In this document: positions 7,079 to 14,087 of the stretch, piece after piece
Layout: each line of letters opens with the position of its first letter
How positions within the stretch are numbered: position 1 is the stretch's first letter
Origin: a virus
IMG/VR virus record: IMGVR_UViG_3300006844_000014
Span: 1 to 51,710 of that record
Reading direction: 5' to 3' (one strand)
Length of the DNA stretch: 51,710 nucleotides
Notes under the pieces: model-generated
Told to the model about the DNA's origin: nothing
Seen by the model: only the letters and a program-made list of their open reading frames with translations
Database searches by the model: none
Made by a program: the position numbers and the translations under genes

Positions 7079-7332
7079 GACCCAGTCCTCCTGTCTCGCA
7101 GTTCCACGTGCAGGTCGAAGCCGAGGACGCGTGCGTAGTTGGCCAGGGTCGACAGCCGCGGCTCGGTGGACAGGAGTTCGATGTCCGAGACCTGCGACTG
7201 CGACACACCCGCGAGCCCGGCAGCTGCCCGCTGGGACAGCCTGAGCTCGGTGCGCCGCGCGTACAGCCGCAGCACCAGGTGACGCAGTGTCGGAGGCGCG
7301 CTCTGACCCCGCCAGGTTAGGTGACGAGCCAT
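7075..7332 (-). CDS. XRE-family helix-turn-helix regulator
   Basis: 85 residues. A helix-turn-helix is clear: RTELRLSQRAAAGLAGVSQSQVSDIE (about residues 27-52), with the SQ...S-x-x-S pattern of Cro/CI-like domains, followed by STLANYARVLGF, the usual last helix of XRE domains. Probable DNA-binding repressor; its operator is unknown. ATG at 7332 has GGGGAG six bases upstream and shares one base with the TGA of the preceding gene (TGATG). Confidence 0.8.
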   Translation of the reverse strand: MARHLTWRGQSAPPTLRHLVLRLYARRTELRLSQRAAAGLAGVSQSQVSDIELLSTEPRLSTLANYARVLGFDLHVELRDRRTGS

Positions 7333-7901
7333 CACAGACTCCCCGCGCACGGGTTGACCAGCGACCAGTCGGTCATCCAGAGCTTGCAGTGCGCGCAGTG
7401 CGGCAGCCGCTGGCCGGTCCGCACACACCAGCGGTGACCGGTTCGGTCATCACTCGCGATGCCGTGCACGCCGTCGTCATCATCCGTCGCCACACGCCGC
7501 GACACCGGCGTCGGCGACAGCACGAACTCTGCCCGCTCGAACGTTGGATCCTCGCCGGCGACGACCGCGCAGATGAGACCCGCGGTGAACACCGGAGTAG
7601 AGACGCGCGCGTCCAGCACGACGCTCTCGAGGTTGAGCCGCGGGTGCAGCTCGCCACGGTGCATGCGAACGACGGTCAGCGCGTCGCTGACCGCTCCCGC
7701 CGCCACCAGCCAGTAGTCGCCGGTGGCGCGCGACGTCATGGCGACGTGCGTCACCGTGCCAGCCGGCCGGAGGTCGTCCCCCACCAGTAGCGGCGCGACC
7801 CCGTCCGGTCGCAGTGTGAAATTGCCGTGCTCGTCGAGAACCCGACCGTCGGACGACGGCTGTCCCAGCGGTGCGAGCCAGCCAAACCACCCGATCGTCA
7901 C
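7332..7901 (-). CDS. Hypothetical protein, 189 aa
   Basis: Unrecognised alpha/beta protein. Contains GDYWLVAAGA, an acidic run (ATDDDDG) and a C-terminal Cys cluster (WCVRTGQRLPHCAHCKLW) that looks metal-binding. GTG at 7901 overlaps the previous stop by four bases. Confidence 0.65.
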   Translation of the reverse strand: MTIGWFGWLAPLGQPSSDGRVLDEHGNFTLRPDGVAPLLVGDDLRPAGTVTHVAMTSRATGDYWLVAAGAVSDALTVVRMHRGELHPRLNLESVVLDARVSTPVFTAGLICAVVAGEDPTFERAEFVLSPTPVSRRVATDDDDGVHGIASDDRTGHRWCVRTGQRLPHCAHCKLWMTDWSLVNPCAGSL

Positions 7902-8143
7902 GTGCACACCTCCGCTTCGCAGTCGTTCAGGGTGCCGACCACCCGGTAGGCGGCATTCGTCGCGTAGCACTCGATGTGCGGTTTCGGACAGCAGTCGTAC
8001 ACGCCGTGGTCGTCGAACCTGGCCGTCTCGTCGGGATCATCGGGATCAAAGTCGTGCGGCCCGCCCGGCTCCGCCGTGCGCGGGCAGTCCGGTCCAACAC
8101 CGGTGAGACCCTCACTGTCCGTTATGATCACACGCCAACCCAC
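7898..8143 (-). CDS. Hypothetical Cys-containing protein, 81 aa
   Basis: No family recognised. Acidic centre (HDFDPDDPDETARFDD) and six cysteines, including a CC pair (YDCCPKPHIECYA) and CEAEVC. Overlaps both neighbours through GTGA junctions, so it belongs to the same polycistronic message. Confidence 0.6.
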   Translation of the reverse strand: MGWRVIITDSEGLTGVGPDCPRTAEPGGPHDFDPDDPDETARFDDHGVYDCCPKPHIECYATNAAYRVVGTLNDCEAEVCT

Positions 8144-8361
8144 TACGCACTCTCCTCACGCTCGATGACGTAGCTCCCCCAGTCACCCAGGAGCACACCC
8201 CGGACGCAGATCTTCCAGCGCGCGGGGTCGGCCTGCTCGGTGATGAACGTCTTCGCCTTGCCCTCGCCGGCGGTCCCGTACCCGAGAGACAGCGGAACGT
8301 CCCGGCCGTCCTCGCGGACGCCGTACTCGATGACCGTGTTCGCGTAGACCGGGTCAGTCAC
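8143..8361 (-). CDS. Hypothetical protein, 72 aa
   Basis: Unrecognised, predicted soluble and mostly beta (VIEYGVREDGRD, SLGYGTAGEG, WKICVRGVLLGDWG). GTG at 8361 overlaps the 3' end of the upstream gene by eight bases. Confidence 0.6.
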   Translation of the reverse strand: MTDPVYANTVIEYGVREDGRDVPLSLGYGTAGEGKAKTFITEQADPARWKICVRGVLLGDWGSYVIEREESA

Positions 8362-8758
8362 GGCCGGCCTCCGCCGCGTCGAGCTGCTCGGACGCGCGCC
8401 GCCTCATGTCGCGGGTGAACCGCTTCGAGCTGAGGTAGGCGTACGCGTTGGCCAGCAGCGCGACGATCCCGGCGCCCCGCAACCCACCGGACGCGGTGAC
8501 CGCCACGTACAGCAGCGTTCCCCACGTCAGCGCGACCACGGCGAGCGACTGGAGCACCATCACCAGCGCCGGCCTCGCGGTGACGAGCTGGGCGTATGCG
8601 CGCTGCTGGATGTGCGGCGCGGCGGCGACCACCGCGACGGAGGCCCTGCGGACGTTCCCGAGCTGCGCGTCGCCCAGCAGCGGCGTCTTGTACTCGTCGA
8701 GCGCCGCGATCGCGGCGGCGAACGCGGCCTTCGGGATCGGAGCGACCAGCTCAGGCAC
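8354..8758 (-). CDS. Membrane protein with two transmembrane helices, 134 aa
   Basis: N-terminal Ala-rich amphipathic helix, then two hydrophobic segments (ALVMVLQSLAVVALTWGTLL and AGIVALLANAYAYLSS) and a basic tail (RFTRDMRRRASEQLDAAEAGRD) on the cytoplasmic side. GTG at 8758 overlaps the stop of the large gene upstream. Function unknown. Confidence 0.65.
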   Translation of the reverse strand: MPELVAPIPKAAFAAAIAALDEYKTPLLGDAQLGNVRRASVAVVAAAPHIQQRAYAQLVTARPALVMVLQSLAVVALTWGTLLYVAVTASGGLRGAGIVALLANAYAYLSSKRFTRDMRRRASEQLDAAEAGRD

Positions 8759-9980
8759 CGCTCGCCTCCGTCTCCGTCGACTCCGGTGTCGCCGCAGTCG
8801 TCCGGGCCAACACGATGTTCACTGAGCCCAGTGACTCAACGAACCAGCGCACCGCCGTGCCCCACTCGCCGGGCCACAGGTCGTTGACCGCGCGCCAGGC
8901 GCGCGCCGACGCGTCGCTGTCGATCGCCTTGCGCAGCGCGGTGTGAATGCCCTCACCAACGAGGCTGCACGCCTCGTCAAACGGCAGCGCGGTCAGTGAC
9001 GATGCGACGAGAGTCAGCTGCGTGACACCCACCGAGTTCAGGATGTCCTCCGCGGAGACCCGCTGGCCACGACCGAACGTGACCCGGGTCCCGCCGGACA
9101 CCACCTCGATGCGGTAGTCGTGCTCGGGAACGTCCTGCCCAGTGATCGCGGCCATCGCGGCGGGATCCATGCCGAGGCTCCGGGCCTCCGCCACCGCGTC
9201 GATGACGCGAACGGTGATCGGTGGTTCACCGGTAGCGGGAACCGGCTGTGCGACCTCGTCCGCGGCAGTGTGACCCGGAGTGACCCTGAGCCACTCGGCG
9301 ATGGCTCCGGTGTTCGCGGCCACAACCGCCACGAGCGGGTCGACCCTGCCGCTCAGCACCACGGCGACCAGGCCGCCGCGCAGCGACGCGGCCAGCAGGG
9401 GTGGCGCGTCCGCCAGAGCGTTGGTGAACGCCGCGGCGGGCTTCTCACCTACCGGTCGCACGGCTTCGTCCGGGTCGGTGTGACCCTCGTACCGCGCTAC
9501 GACGTTGTCCCGGACGCGCAGGCGCCACACGTCGTCGCGCCGCTGGCCGGAGGCCAGGACGTCACCCGACACGGTGTGGTCGAAGGTGAAGCGCGACAGC
9601 GCGGCGGGGAACCGCCAGCCGAGCTCGCGCTCCCGGAGTGCGTCCTCGCGCGCAGTCGCGCCGGGGCGCAGGAACGTGTCGATGAGGTAGCGCAGCCACG
9701 CCTCGGCTTCGTAGAACTTCTCCCCCCGGTCCCAGGCGATCGTCGCGCCGTCATCGGACGGCGTCCACTGACACCACAGGCCGGGAAGTCCCGGCACCGG
9801 GTAGTTGTAGTCGATGATCGCGCCGGGCGGCGCGTCCCAGCCGTCGACCGACACGACGTACGGCCCGTCCACGTGCTGGACGTGCCGCGTCCGCGCGAAC
9901 GCGCGCAGGTACGCGACCTCGTCCGGGTTGAGTGGTGGGTCCACGGTGAAGTGGCCCTCGAAGTCGGTGTCGTATCCCAT
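8751..9980 (-). CDS. Large hypothetical protein, 409 aa
   Basis: The N-terminal 120 residues (MGYDTDFEGHF..., DYNYPVPGLPGLWCQW, GEKFYEAEAWLRYLI) form a conserved-looking module that I associate with short actinobacterial and phage hypothetical proteins. The remaining 290 residues are Ala/Val-rich and not recognised. ATG at 9980 has GGGAGAG at six bases. First gene of the operon running left to about 4997, driven by the promoter at 10,021-10,030. Confidence 0.7.
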   Translation of the reverse strand: MGYDTDFEGHFTVDPPLNPDEVAYLRAFARTRHVQHVDGPYVVSVDGWDAPPGAIIDYNYPVPGLPGLWCQWTPSDDGATIAWDRGEKFYEAEAWLRYLIDTFLRPGATAREDALRERELGWRFPAALSRFTFDHTVSGDVLASGQRRDDVWRLRVRDNVVARYEGHTDPDEAVRPVGEKPAAAFTNALADAPPLLAASLRGGLVAVVLSGRVDPLVAVVAANTGAIAEWLRVTPGHTAADEVAQPVPATGEPPITVRVIDAVAEARSLGMDPAAMAAITGQDVPEHDYRIEVVSGGTRVTFGRGQRVSAEDILNSVGVTQLTLVASSLTALPFDEACSLVGEGIHTALRKAIDSDASARAWRAVNDLWPGEWGTAVRWFVESLGSVNIVLARTTAATPESTETEASGA

Positions 9981-10020
9981 TCGTCTCTCCCGTCGCTGGT
10001 GGTCTTCTGATCTACCTCTT

Positions 10021-10030
10021 ACTATACCAG
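10021..10030 (-). promoter_or_regulatory. Extended -10 promoter (CTGGTATAGT), leftward
   Basis: Minus-strand TG-G-TATAGT, the best -10 match in the window, about 40 bases upstream of the ATG at 9980. Faces away from the rightward promoter at 10,071-10,099. Confidence 0.7.
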
Positions 10031-10070
10031 GACGTGCCGACAGTTTGTCACAGGTGGCCGGGCCGACGGG

Positions 10071-10099
10071 TTGCACTGTGATGAGATATATGGTACAGT
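10071..10099 (+). promoter_or_regulatory. Promoter TTGCAC-N17-TACAGT, rightward
   Basis: TTGCAC (10,071-10,076) and TACAGT (10,094-10,099) with a 17-base spacer, plus a TGG extension. Drives the lone rightward gene of the left arm. The 90 bases between the two divergent -10 boxes could hold a shared operator. Confidence 0.7.
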
Positions 10100-10151
10100 T
10101 GTCGTAGCGGGATCGAATAGGACTCGATCTCCGAGCCCTTGGAGGGCACCA

Positions 10152-10691
10152 GTGAGTGATCGAAGTGACGGGAGCCCCGTGCTCCACGACAGCACGATCG
10201 AGCGGCTGTACATGGTCGACCTCGACGTCGTAACACAGGGCGACGAGACGGCCGAGGACGCGGCGGCGCTGCTGGCGCAGATGCTGCTCATCACGTTCGA
10301 CGTCCTGACCGAGCACGGCCCGGCCGGTGGCTGGCCCGTGGTCCGGTTCAGCGGCCCGAAGCGCGAGCTGCGCGAGCTGTTGGCGCGGTACGACGGGGCA
10401 CTGACCACGGCCGATGCTGAGCCGGGTAAGCGAAGTGATGATGACGATGACGACGACGAGTCACACACCGCTCTCGTGGTGCGGCCGCGAGTCAACTTGA
10501 AGGTCCTGGGTCGCGTGCTCGACGTAGCCAGGACGTCCGGGCTGGTCCACTCGAGTGACGCGCGAGTCACGTTCACGACACTGCGCATCCTGGCCCAGAA
10601 CGGCCGGATCGCCGACGCCAGCGGCACGACACTCGACCCGAGGTTGGAGCACGACACCTGGAAGGGAGAGCGTGACCACCTGGGTCTGTGA
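10152..10691 (+). CDS. Hypothetical protein with aspartate run, 179 aa
   Basis: Only rightward gene among leftward genes between 1 and 24.4 kb. GTG at 10,152 has GGAGGG six bases upstream. N-terminal half is alpha/beta (IERLYMVDLDVVTQG, GGWPVVRFSGPKREL). A low-complexity Asp run encoded by GAT/GAC repeats lies near residue 98. The C-terminal half (NLKVLGRVLDVARTSG...TTLRILAQNGRIADASG) could be a small winged-helix-like domain. No family recognised. Its isolation and divergent promoter suggest separate, perhaps regulatory, expression. Confidence 0.7.
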   Translation: MSDRSDGSPVLHDSTIERLYMVDLDVVTQGDETAEDAAALLAQMLLITFDVLTEHGPAGGWPVVRFSGPKRELRELLARYDGALTTADAEPGKRSDDDDDDDESHTALVVRPRVNLKVLGRVLDVARTSGLVHSSDARVTFTTLRILAQNGRIADASGTTLDPRLEHDTWKGERDHLGL

Positions 10692-10716
10692 GTGATGCGC
10701 TGAGCACGTAAGAAAG

Positions 10717-10756
10717 CGAGGAAGGCCCCCGCCCGGGTGGGTGGGGGCCTTCCTCG
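10717..10756. terminator. Bidirectional hairpin terminator
   Basis: Perfect 14 bp inverted repeat (10,717-10,730 and 10,743-10,756) with a 12-base loop. It lies between two convergent genes, so it can stop transcription from both sides. Confidence 0.8.
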
Positions 10757-10790
10757 TGCCTACGCACCTGCCAGTGTGTCTCTCGTTCAA

Positions 10791-11222
10791 TCACGCCGGC
10801 GAGCGCACCTGGGTAGGTTCAGGACCGTCGGGGTCCACCTCCCGCAGGCTGCGCCAGCCGCCCGGCTCGATGACCTCCGCGAGACGCTCACCCACGCGGA
10901 AGATCAGTGCGCCGCTGGCGCTGAACTCGACGCTCTCCGCGTCGACAGTCTGGGTGAACCCGGACCACGTGGTACACGTGAACCGGCGCATCACCACACC
11001 GTCGCCGTGGCGCGGGCAGCGCGGGTCGTGACCCCGGCCGCTCACCGAGGCCGCGCAGCACGGCGCGAAGAACCCGGTGCTGGGCTCGTGGAACGAGTTC
11101 CAGCACGGGTAGAGCTCGCCGTCCTCGGCCCGGCTGGCCGGGTGGAGGTTGGGTGCGGGCGACCCGCACGTGGTGCACTTCGGCGACGGCCCGTTCACGA
11201 CCACCACACTGTGCTCACTCAC
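10791..11222 (-). CDS. Cys-rich hypothetical protein downstream of TROVE gene
   Basis: 143 residues. The N-terminal half carries a CTTC knuckle, PCWNSFHEP, APCC and RCPRHGDG, suggesting one or two zinc sites. The C-terminal half looks like a compact beta domain (VEFSASGALIFRVGERLAEVI). GTG at 11,222 overlaps the TGA of the TROVE gene by four bases, so it is co-translated with Ro60 and is a candidate partner of it. No family recognised. Confidence 0.65.
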   Translation of the reverse strand: MSEHSVVVVNGPSPKCTTCGSPAPNLHPASRAEDGELYPCWNSFHEPSTGFFAPCCAASVSGRGHDPRCPRHGDGVVMRRFTCTTWSGFTQTVDAESVEFSASGALIFRVGERLAEVIEPGGWRSLREVDPDGPEPTQVRSPA

Positions 11223-12925
11223 GCGGTTGCCTCCGTCGTCGCCGTCGTCGCCACCGTCATCGCGGCGGCGAGTGGGGACATCTCCCACGGCCAGACGCCA
11301 CTCCGTCCCGACTCGAGCAGCGGGATCAGACCGAACATCCGGTCCGTCAGCCCGCCGAACGTGTGCCGGTACGTCGTGCCCGCCGGCGCGTGTCCGCGGG
11401 CGTAGCCGGCCAGGTTCCACGTGTACAGCGGAACCCGCTCCGGGACGCACGCGCCAACGTCGAGCGAGTCGACGCCGGCCTGCTCGTCCGTCAGGATCAC
11501 GACGCGTGCGTGGCCGGAGTACGTCATGCGCACCGCGGCCGCGGTCGCCGTTCCTCCGCCGAGGAAGAAGCCGTCACGCTTCCAGCGCGCGATCGCGCCG
11601 AGCAGCGACTCCGCCCCGACCGCGGGGAACTGGCGCGCGTTTCCGGCGTGCCGGTCGCCGTAGTGGCGAGCGGTCGACGAGAACGTGTACACGTCCGCGC
11701 TCTTCGCGCGGGCCGCCAGCGCCAGGCCGAATGCCACGGCGGCGTCCCAGCGCAGCAGTGACGAGCGCTCCGACAGCGGGTCGTGCATCGAGCTGGACGT
11801 GTCGACCAGCACCAGTGTGCGGCCGTCCAGCGCCGGGACGCTGCCCAGGCTGTGCTGCAGGGCGACCTCGAGCGCGTGCCCCCAGCGCAGGCTGGGTGCC
11901 TCGCGGTGGGCCGCCAGGAAGCGCAGCGGCATCTCCCGCGAGCGCAGCACCTGCTCCGGGTCGCGCAGCCGCGCGACCGCGCGCTCCGCGACGTCGTCGG
12001 GCACTCCGGCCTCGTCCAGGTTGCGCAGGTTCCGCAGCAGGGCAGTGTAGCCCATCACGGGAACCAGCGCGGACCACAGGTCGCGCTTCGGCACCCGGTC
12101 GCCGGCCAGCGACAGGACGTCCTCCCACGTCATCGCCGCGGCGTGCAGCAGGTTCGTGTCGAGCAGCGCCGCCGGGTCCTCGGCGGCGCGCAGCCGCAGC
12201 TGCCGGTTCGCCTCGACCACGTGCAGGCCCTCCGGCACGTCCTGGCGGCCGCGCCGGCGGTCCAGCGCGAACCGGAACAGCCGGTCCTGCCAGTCCGACG
12301 ACGGGTACGGGTGCACCAGCTCGATGACGTCACCGAACCGGAACCCGTGGCTGGGTGTGTCGTACTTGAGCAGCCCGCGCTGGGTGTACAGCCGCCGGAC
12401 CGCGTCGCCGATCCCGCGCTTGACGGGCATCGGGACCGCGCGGCCGTGGCGCTCGATCCAGTAGGCCAGCGCCTCACCCGGCTCGTCGGCCCGGTCGAGC
12501 GCGACGTCGACGATCGCGCGCAGGACGCCGCGCCCGTCGGGCATCACGCGCGTGCGCGGGCCGCCGGTCTCGTGGGTGGCTGGCGCGCTCGCCAGGACGG
12601 CGGCCACGGTCTCCAGCGCCGTCACCAGCGCGACGGAGCGCAGGCCGGCGCCGGTGCGCAGCCAGCCGGTCAGGTGCAGGAGCCACTCGGGATCCTCGAC
12701 GGCGACCGCGGCGACCAGCGCGCGGTAGCGGCTGTCCCGGTCCAGCGCCTGCTCGTAGAAGGTCTTCTCGGAGACCATGTTGGTCACAGCGAGTGTGAAC
12801 AGCTCGCTCTTCGCGTCCCGGGAGAACCCGGGACCACCCTGGTGCGTCGGCCCGGACGACGCCGGCTCGGTCGTGACCGGACTGGTCGTCGCGGCGCGGA
12901 CGCCGGGTGTGTTGAACTTGGACAT
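11219..12925 (-). CDS. rsr: TROVE-domain Ro60-like RNA-binding protein
   Basis: 568 residues, normal length for Ro60/Rsr. The N-terminal part reads like the TROVE HEAT-repeat ring: FTLAVTNMVSEKTFYE, DPEWLLHLTGWLRT, LRSVALVTALE, YWIERHGRAVPMPVKRGIGDAV, LRNLRNLDEAGVP. The C-terminal part is a vWA-like domain with an intact MIDAS motif DTSSSM (about residue 375) and VVILTDEQAG. Ro proteins bind Y RNAs on the outer ring and damaged or misfolded RNA in the central hole; in bacteria Rsr works with PNPase. ATG at 12,925 lies nine bases from AAGGG, which sits in a stem (12,929-12,967). The four RNA folds immediately upstream are its probable ligands. Homologues are known in some actinophages. Confidence 0.9.
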   Translation of the reverse strand: MSKFNTPGVRAATTSPVTTEPASSGPTHQGGPGFSRDAKSELFTLAVTNMVSEKTFYEQALDRDSRYRALVAAVAVEDPEWLLHLTGWLRTGAGLRSVALVTALETVAAVLASAPATHETGGPRTRVMPDGRGVLRAIVDVALDRADEPGEALAYWIERHGRAVPMPVKRGIGDAVRRLYTQRGLLKYDTPSHGFRFGDVIELVHPYPSSDWQDRLFRFALDRRRGRQDVPEGLHVVEANRQLRLRAAEDPAALLDTNLLHAAAMTWEDVLSLAGDRVPKRDLWSALVPVMGYTALLRNLRNLDEAGVPDDVAERAVARLRDPEQVLRSREMPLRFLAAHREAPSLRWGHALEVALQHSLGSVPALDGRTLVLVDTSSSMHDPLSERSSLLRWDAAVAFGLALAARAKSADVYTFSSTARHYGDRHAGNARQFPAVGAESLLGAIARWKRDGFFLGGGTATAAAVRMTYSGHARVVILTDEQAGVDSLDVGACVPERVPLYTWNLAGYARGHAPAGTTYRHTFGGLTDRMFGLIPLLESGRSGVWPWEMSPLAAAMTVATTATTEATA

Positions 12926-12928
12926 GAG

Positions 12929-12967
12929 GTGCGGCCCTTCCCTTCGGTGGTGTGGGGAGGGCCGCAC
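12929..12967 (-). promoter_or_regulatory. Leader hairpin covering the TROVE ribosome-binding site
   Basis: Perfect 10 bp inverted repeat (12,929-12,938 and 12,958-12,967). On the minus strand its 3' arm ends three bases before the ATG at 12,925 and contains part of the AAGGGAAGGG Shine-Dalgarno. When folded it should limit translation, so structure or Ro binding could regulate the gene. Confidence 0.6.
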
Positions 12968-12979
12968 GTGGTGCGTGGA

Positions 12980-13065
12980 GGTGCCCGGGAACGGGTGAGG
13001 GCGGATTTCGGGCTTCGCCTCGATTTGGCAATCGATGAAGTAACCGCACTCGCGCAGCGGGCACC
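12980..13065 (-). ncRNA. Y RNA-like ncRNA, unit 4 of 4
   Basis: 86 bases closed by a perfect 8 bp stem (GGTGCCCG with CGGGCACC). Inside the 5' arm is CTGCG and inside the 3' arm ACCCGTTCC, both shared with other units. An inner GCGG/CCGC helix follows, then TTACTTC, a 6 bp hairpin TCGATT-GCCA-AATCGA and a three-pair GGC-GAA-GCC hairpin. Ends about 55 bases before the TROVE start. Ro binding is inferred. Confidence 0.65.
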
Positions 13066-13078
13066 GCCGCGATGTGGG

Positions 13079-13151
13079 GCCCCCCGGGAACCGGTGTGCG
13101 ACGGGGATTTTCACCCTAAGAAGTACCCGTCACCACTTCGCAGCGGGGAGC
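13079..13151 (-). ncRNA. Y RNA-like ncRNA, unit 3 of 4 (minimal form)
   Basis: 73 bases closed by GCTCCCCG paired with CGGGGGGC (8 bp, one G-U). CTGCG follows on the 5' side and ACCGGTTCC precedes the closing arm on the 3' side. Inner helix GACGGG/CCCGTC (6 bp) leads to a 20-base apical loop beginning TACTTC. It has no tRNA-like arms, so it may contain only the protein-binding module. Confidence 0.65.
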
Positions 13152-13167
13152 TGCGTCTGCAGTTGTG

Positions 13168-13275
13168 CCCACCCGTGAACAAGCGGTCCGGGGAATGCCG
13201 CCAGCGGCACGTCCCCGTGTGGGGGGACGCTCGGAGTCGAACCAAGAAGTAACCCGGTCCTGCGCAGCGGGTGGG
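13168..13275 (-). ncRNA. Y RNA-like ncRNA with tRNA-like module, unit 2 of 4
   Basis: 108 bases closed by CCCACCCG/CGGGTGGG (8 bp). After CTGCG and an inner CCGGG/CCCGG helix comes a T-arm: CTTGG-TTCGACT-CCGAG (13,230-13,246), with the canonical TTCRANY loop. It is followed by a 7 bp CGTCCCC/GGGGACG stem closed by six bases, then T-G and a short hairpin CCG-CTGG-CGG with GG in its loop. The order T-arm, closed acceptor stem, D-arm is the permuted tRNA layout reported for bacterial YrlA Y RNAs. Not a functional tRNA: there is no anticodon arm and no free acceptor end. Confidence 0.75.
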
Positions 13276-13296
13276 AAAGCTCTGGAGTTGTGTGCC

Positions 13297-13417
13297 GGTG
13301 GCGGGCACCGGTTGGTCCGGGACTGCCGGGTCCGCGAGGAACCCGGTGCCGGGGGTTTCACGTCCCAGCCGTACCCTTGCGATGGTTGAAGTATCCCGAT
13401 CCGTTCGCAGCGCCACC
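13297..13417 (-). ncRNA. Y RNA-like ncRNA, unit 1 of 4
   Basis: 121 bases closed by GGTGGCG/CGCCACC (7 bp). CTGCG follows and ACCGGTGCC precedes the closing arm, matching the other units. Inner helix TCGGGA/TCCCGG, then TACTTC and two more stems (GCTGGG with CCCGGC, allowing one G-U; CCGGGT/ACCCGG extended past a bulge). Its 5' end is about ten bases from the -10 box at 13,428-13,437, so it is likely the first transcribed unit. Confidence 0.65.
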
Positions 13418-13425
13418 TGCGAGGA

Positions 13426-13722
13426 CTACTCTACCAGGTCTAGGTGATCAATGTTCGTGAGTTTGTCGCGAGCATCCCCGCCACCCGCGACGTGCAGCCG
13501 GATCGTCTCCCCGGTGACGTACCCGAGCCGGCGTCGCAGCTCCGCTACGTCGCGCTCGACGTCCCCGGCGCGGGAGACCAGCAGCGCGCGGGTTCGCCCG
13601 TGCGGGCAGTCGGCCCAGGCGACGAGGGGTTCCTCGGCGCCGGCGCGCCGCCGGCGGTGGTCGCGGCCGTCGCGTGCCCGGGCGTTGAAGATCTTGGGTC
13701 GTCCGACGTCGGCGAGGTTCAC
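13426..13722 (-). CDS. Hypothetical protein, 98 aa
   Basis: Not recognised. Basic N-terminal half (KIFNARARDGRDHRRRRAG), a CPHGRTRALLVSRAGD segment and an amphipathic helix (DVERDVAELRRRLGYV). GTG at 13,722 has AAGGGA eight bases upstream and overlaps the upstream stop. Its 3' end contains the promoter of the Y RNA-like array. Confidence 0.65.
   Translation of the reverse strand: MNLADVGRPKIFNARARDGRDHRRRRAGAEEPLVAWADCPHGRTRALLVSRAGDVERDVAELRRRLGYVTGETIRLHVAGGGDARDKLTNIDHLDLVE
13428..13437 (-). promoter_or_regulatory. Extended -10 promoter for the ncRNA array (CTGGTAGAGT)
   Basis: Minus-strand TG-G-TAGAGT overlaps the last codons of the gene at 13,426-13,722. A start about seven bases on would be near 13,421, four bases from the closing stem of unit 1. 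The identical ten bases occur on the plus strand at 44,689. Confidence 0.65.
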
Positions 13723-14087
13723 AGCGTGTCCCTTCCTCCCCGGCGCAGGCACCAGGCCAGCGCTGCGCAGACGATCCGGTCCGCGCGCCGGACCTGGTCC
13801 ACCTCGAGGTCGATGTCGTCGCCGTCCTCGCCGAGGGTTCCGGTCACGAGGTTGGCGCGAACCAGCGCCGCGTAGACGCCCCACTGCCAACCCGATCCAC
13901 CGAGCGGGCGCTTGCCGGAGAAGCCCTCGCCCTCCTCCCACAGTGCTGTGACGAGGCGGGTGAGGTAGTCGCGGAGTGGCTCGGTCACGGCGCCGTCGCG
14001 GACCTCGGCGTCCAGCGCCGCGAGAATGATCCTCTTCGACACGGGAGCGGGAACGCTCTCCGGCGTCGTCACCGGGTACCTACGCAC
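13719..14087 (-). CDS. Hypothetical protein, 122 aa
   Basis: Unrecognised, probably all-helical: SKRIILAALDAEVRDG, LRDYLTRLVTALWEEGEGF, WGVYAALVRANLVTG, RADRIVCAALAWCLRRGG. An acidic loop (GEDGDDIDLEVD) sits before the last helix. GTG at 14,087 has GGAGGG at six bases, located inside the end of the preceding gene. Confidence 0.65.
   Translation of the reverse strand: MRRYPVTTPESVPAPVSKRIILAALDAEVRDGAVTEPLRDYLTRLVTALWEEGEGFSGKRPLGGSGWQWGVYAALVRANLVTGTLGEDGDDIDLEVDQVRRADRIVCAALAWCLRRGGRDTL

Noticed and set aside
11149-12327. A 392-codon rightward frame opposite the Ro60 gene
   Set aside because: Arg/Pro/Ser-rich shadow translation; the leftward TROVE frame has clear domain motifs and a ribosome-binding site.
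13230-13246. A tRNA gene, because of the perfect T-arm
   Set aside because: No anticodon arm and no free acceptor end; the acceptor-like stem is closed by a loop, and the whole lies inside an 8 bp outer stem.
13036-13417. CRISPR-like or iteron repeats (GAAGTA...CGCAGCG, four copies)
   Set aside because: Spacing is irregular (about 84, 126 and 142 bases) and each copy is part of a paired RNA fold, which explains the repetition.
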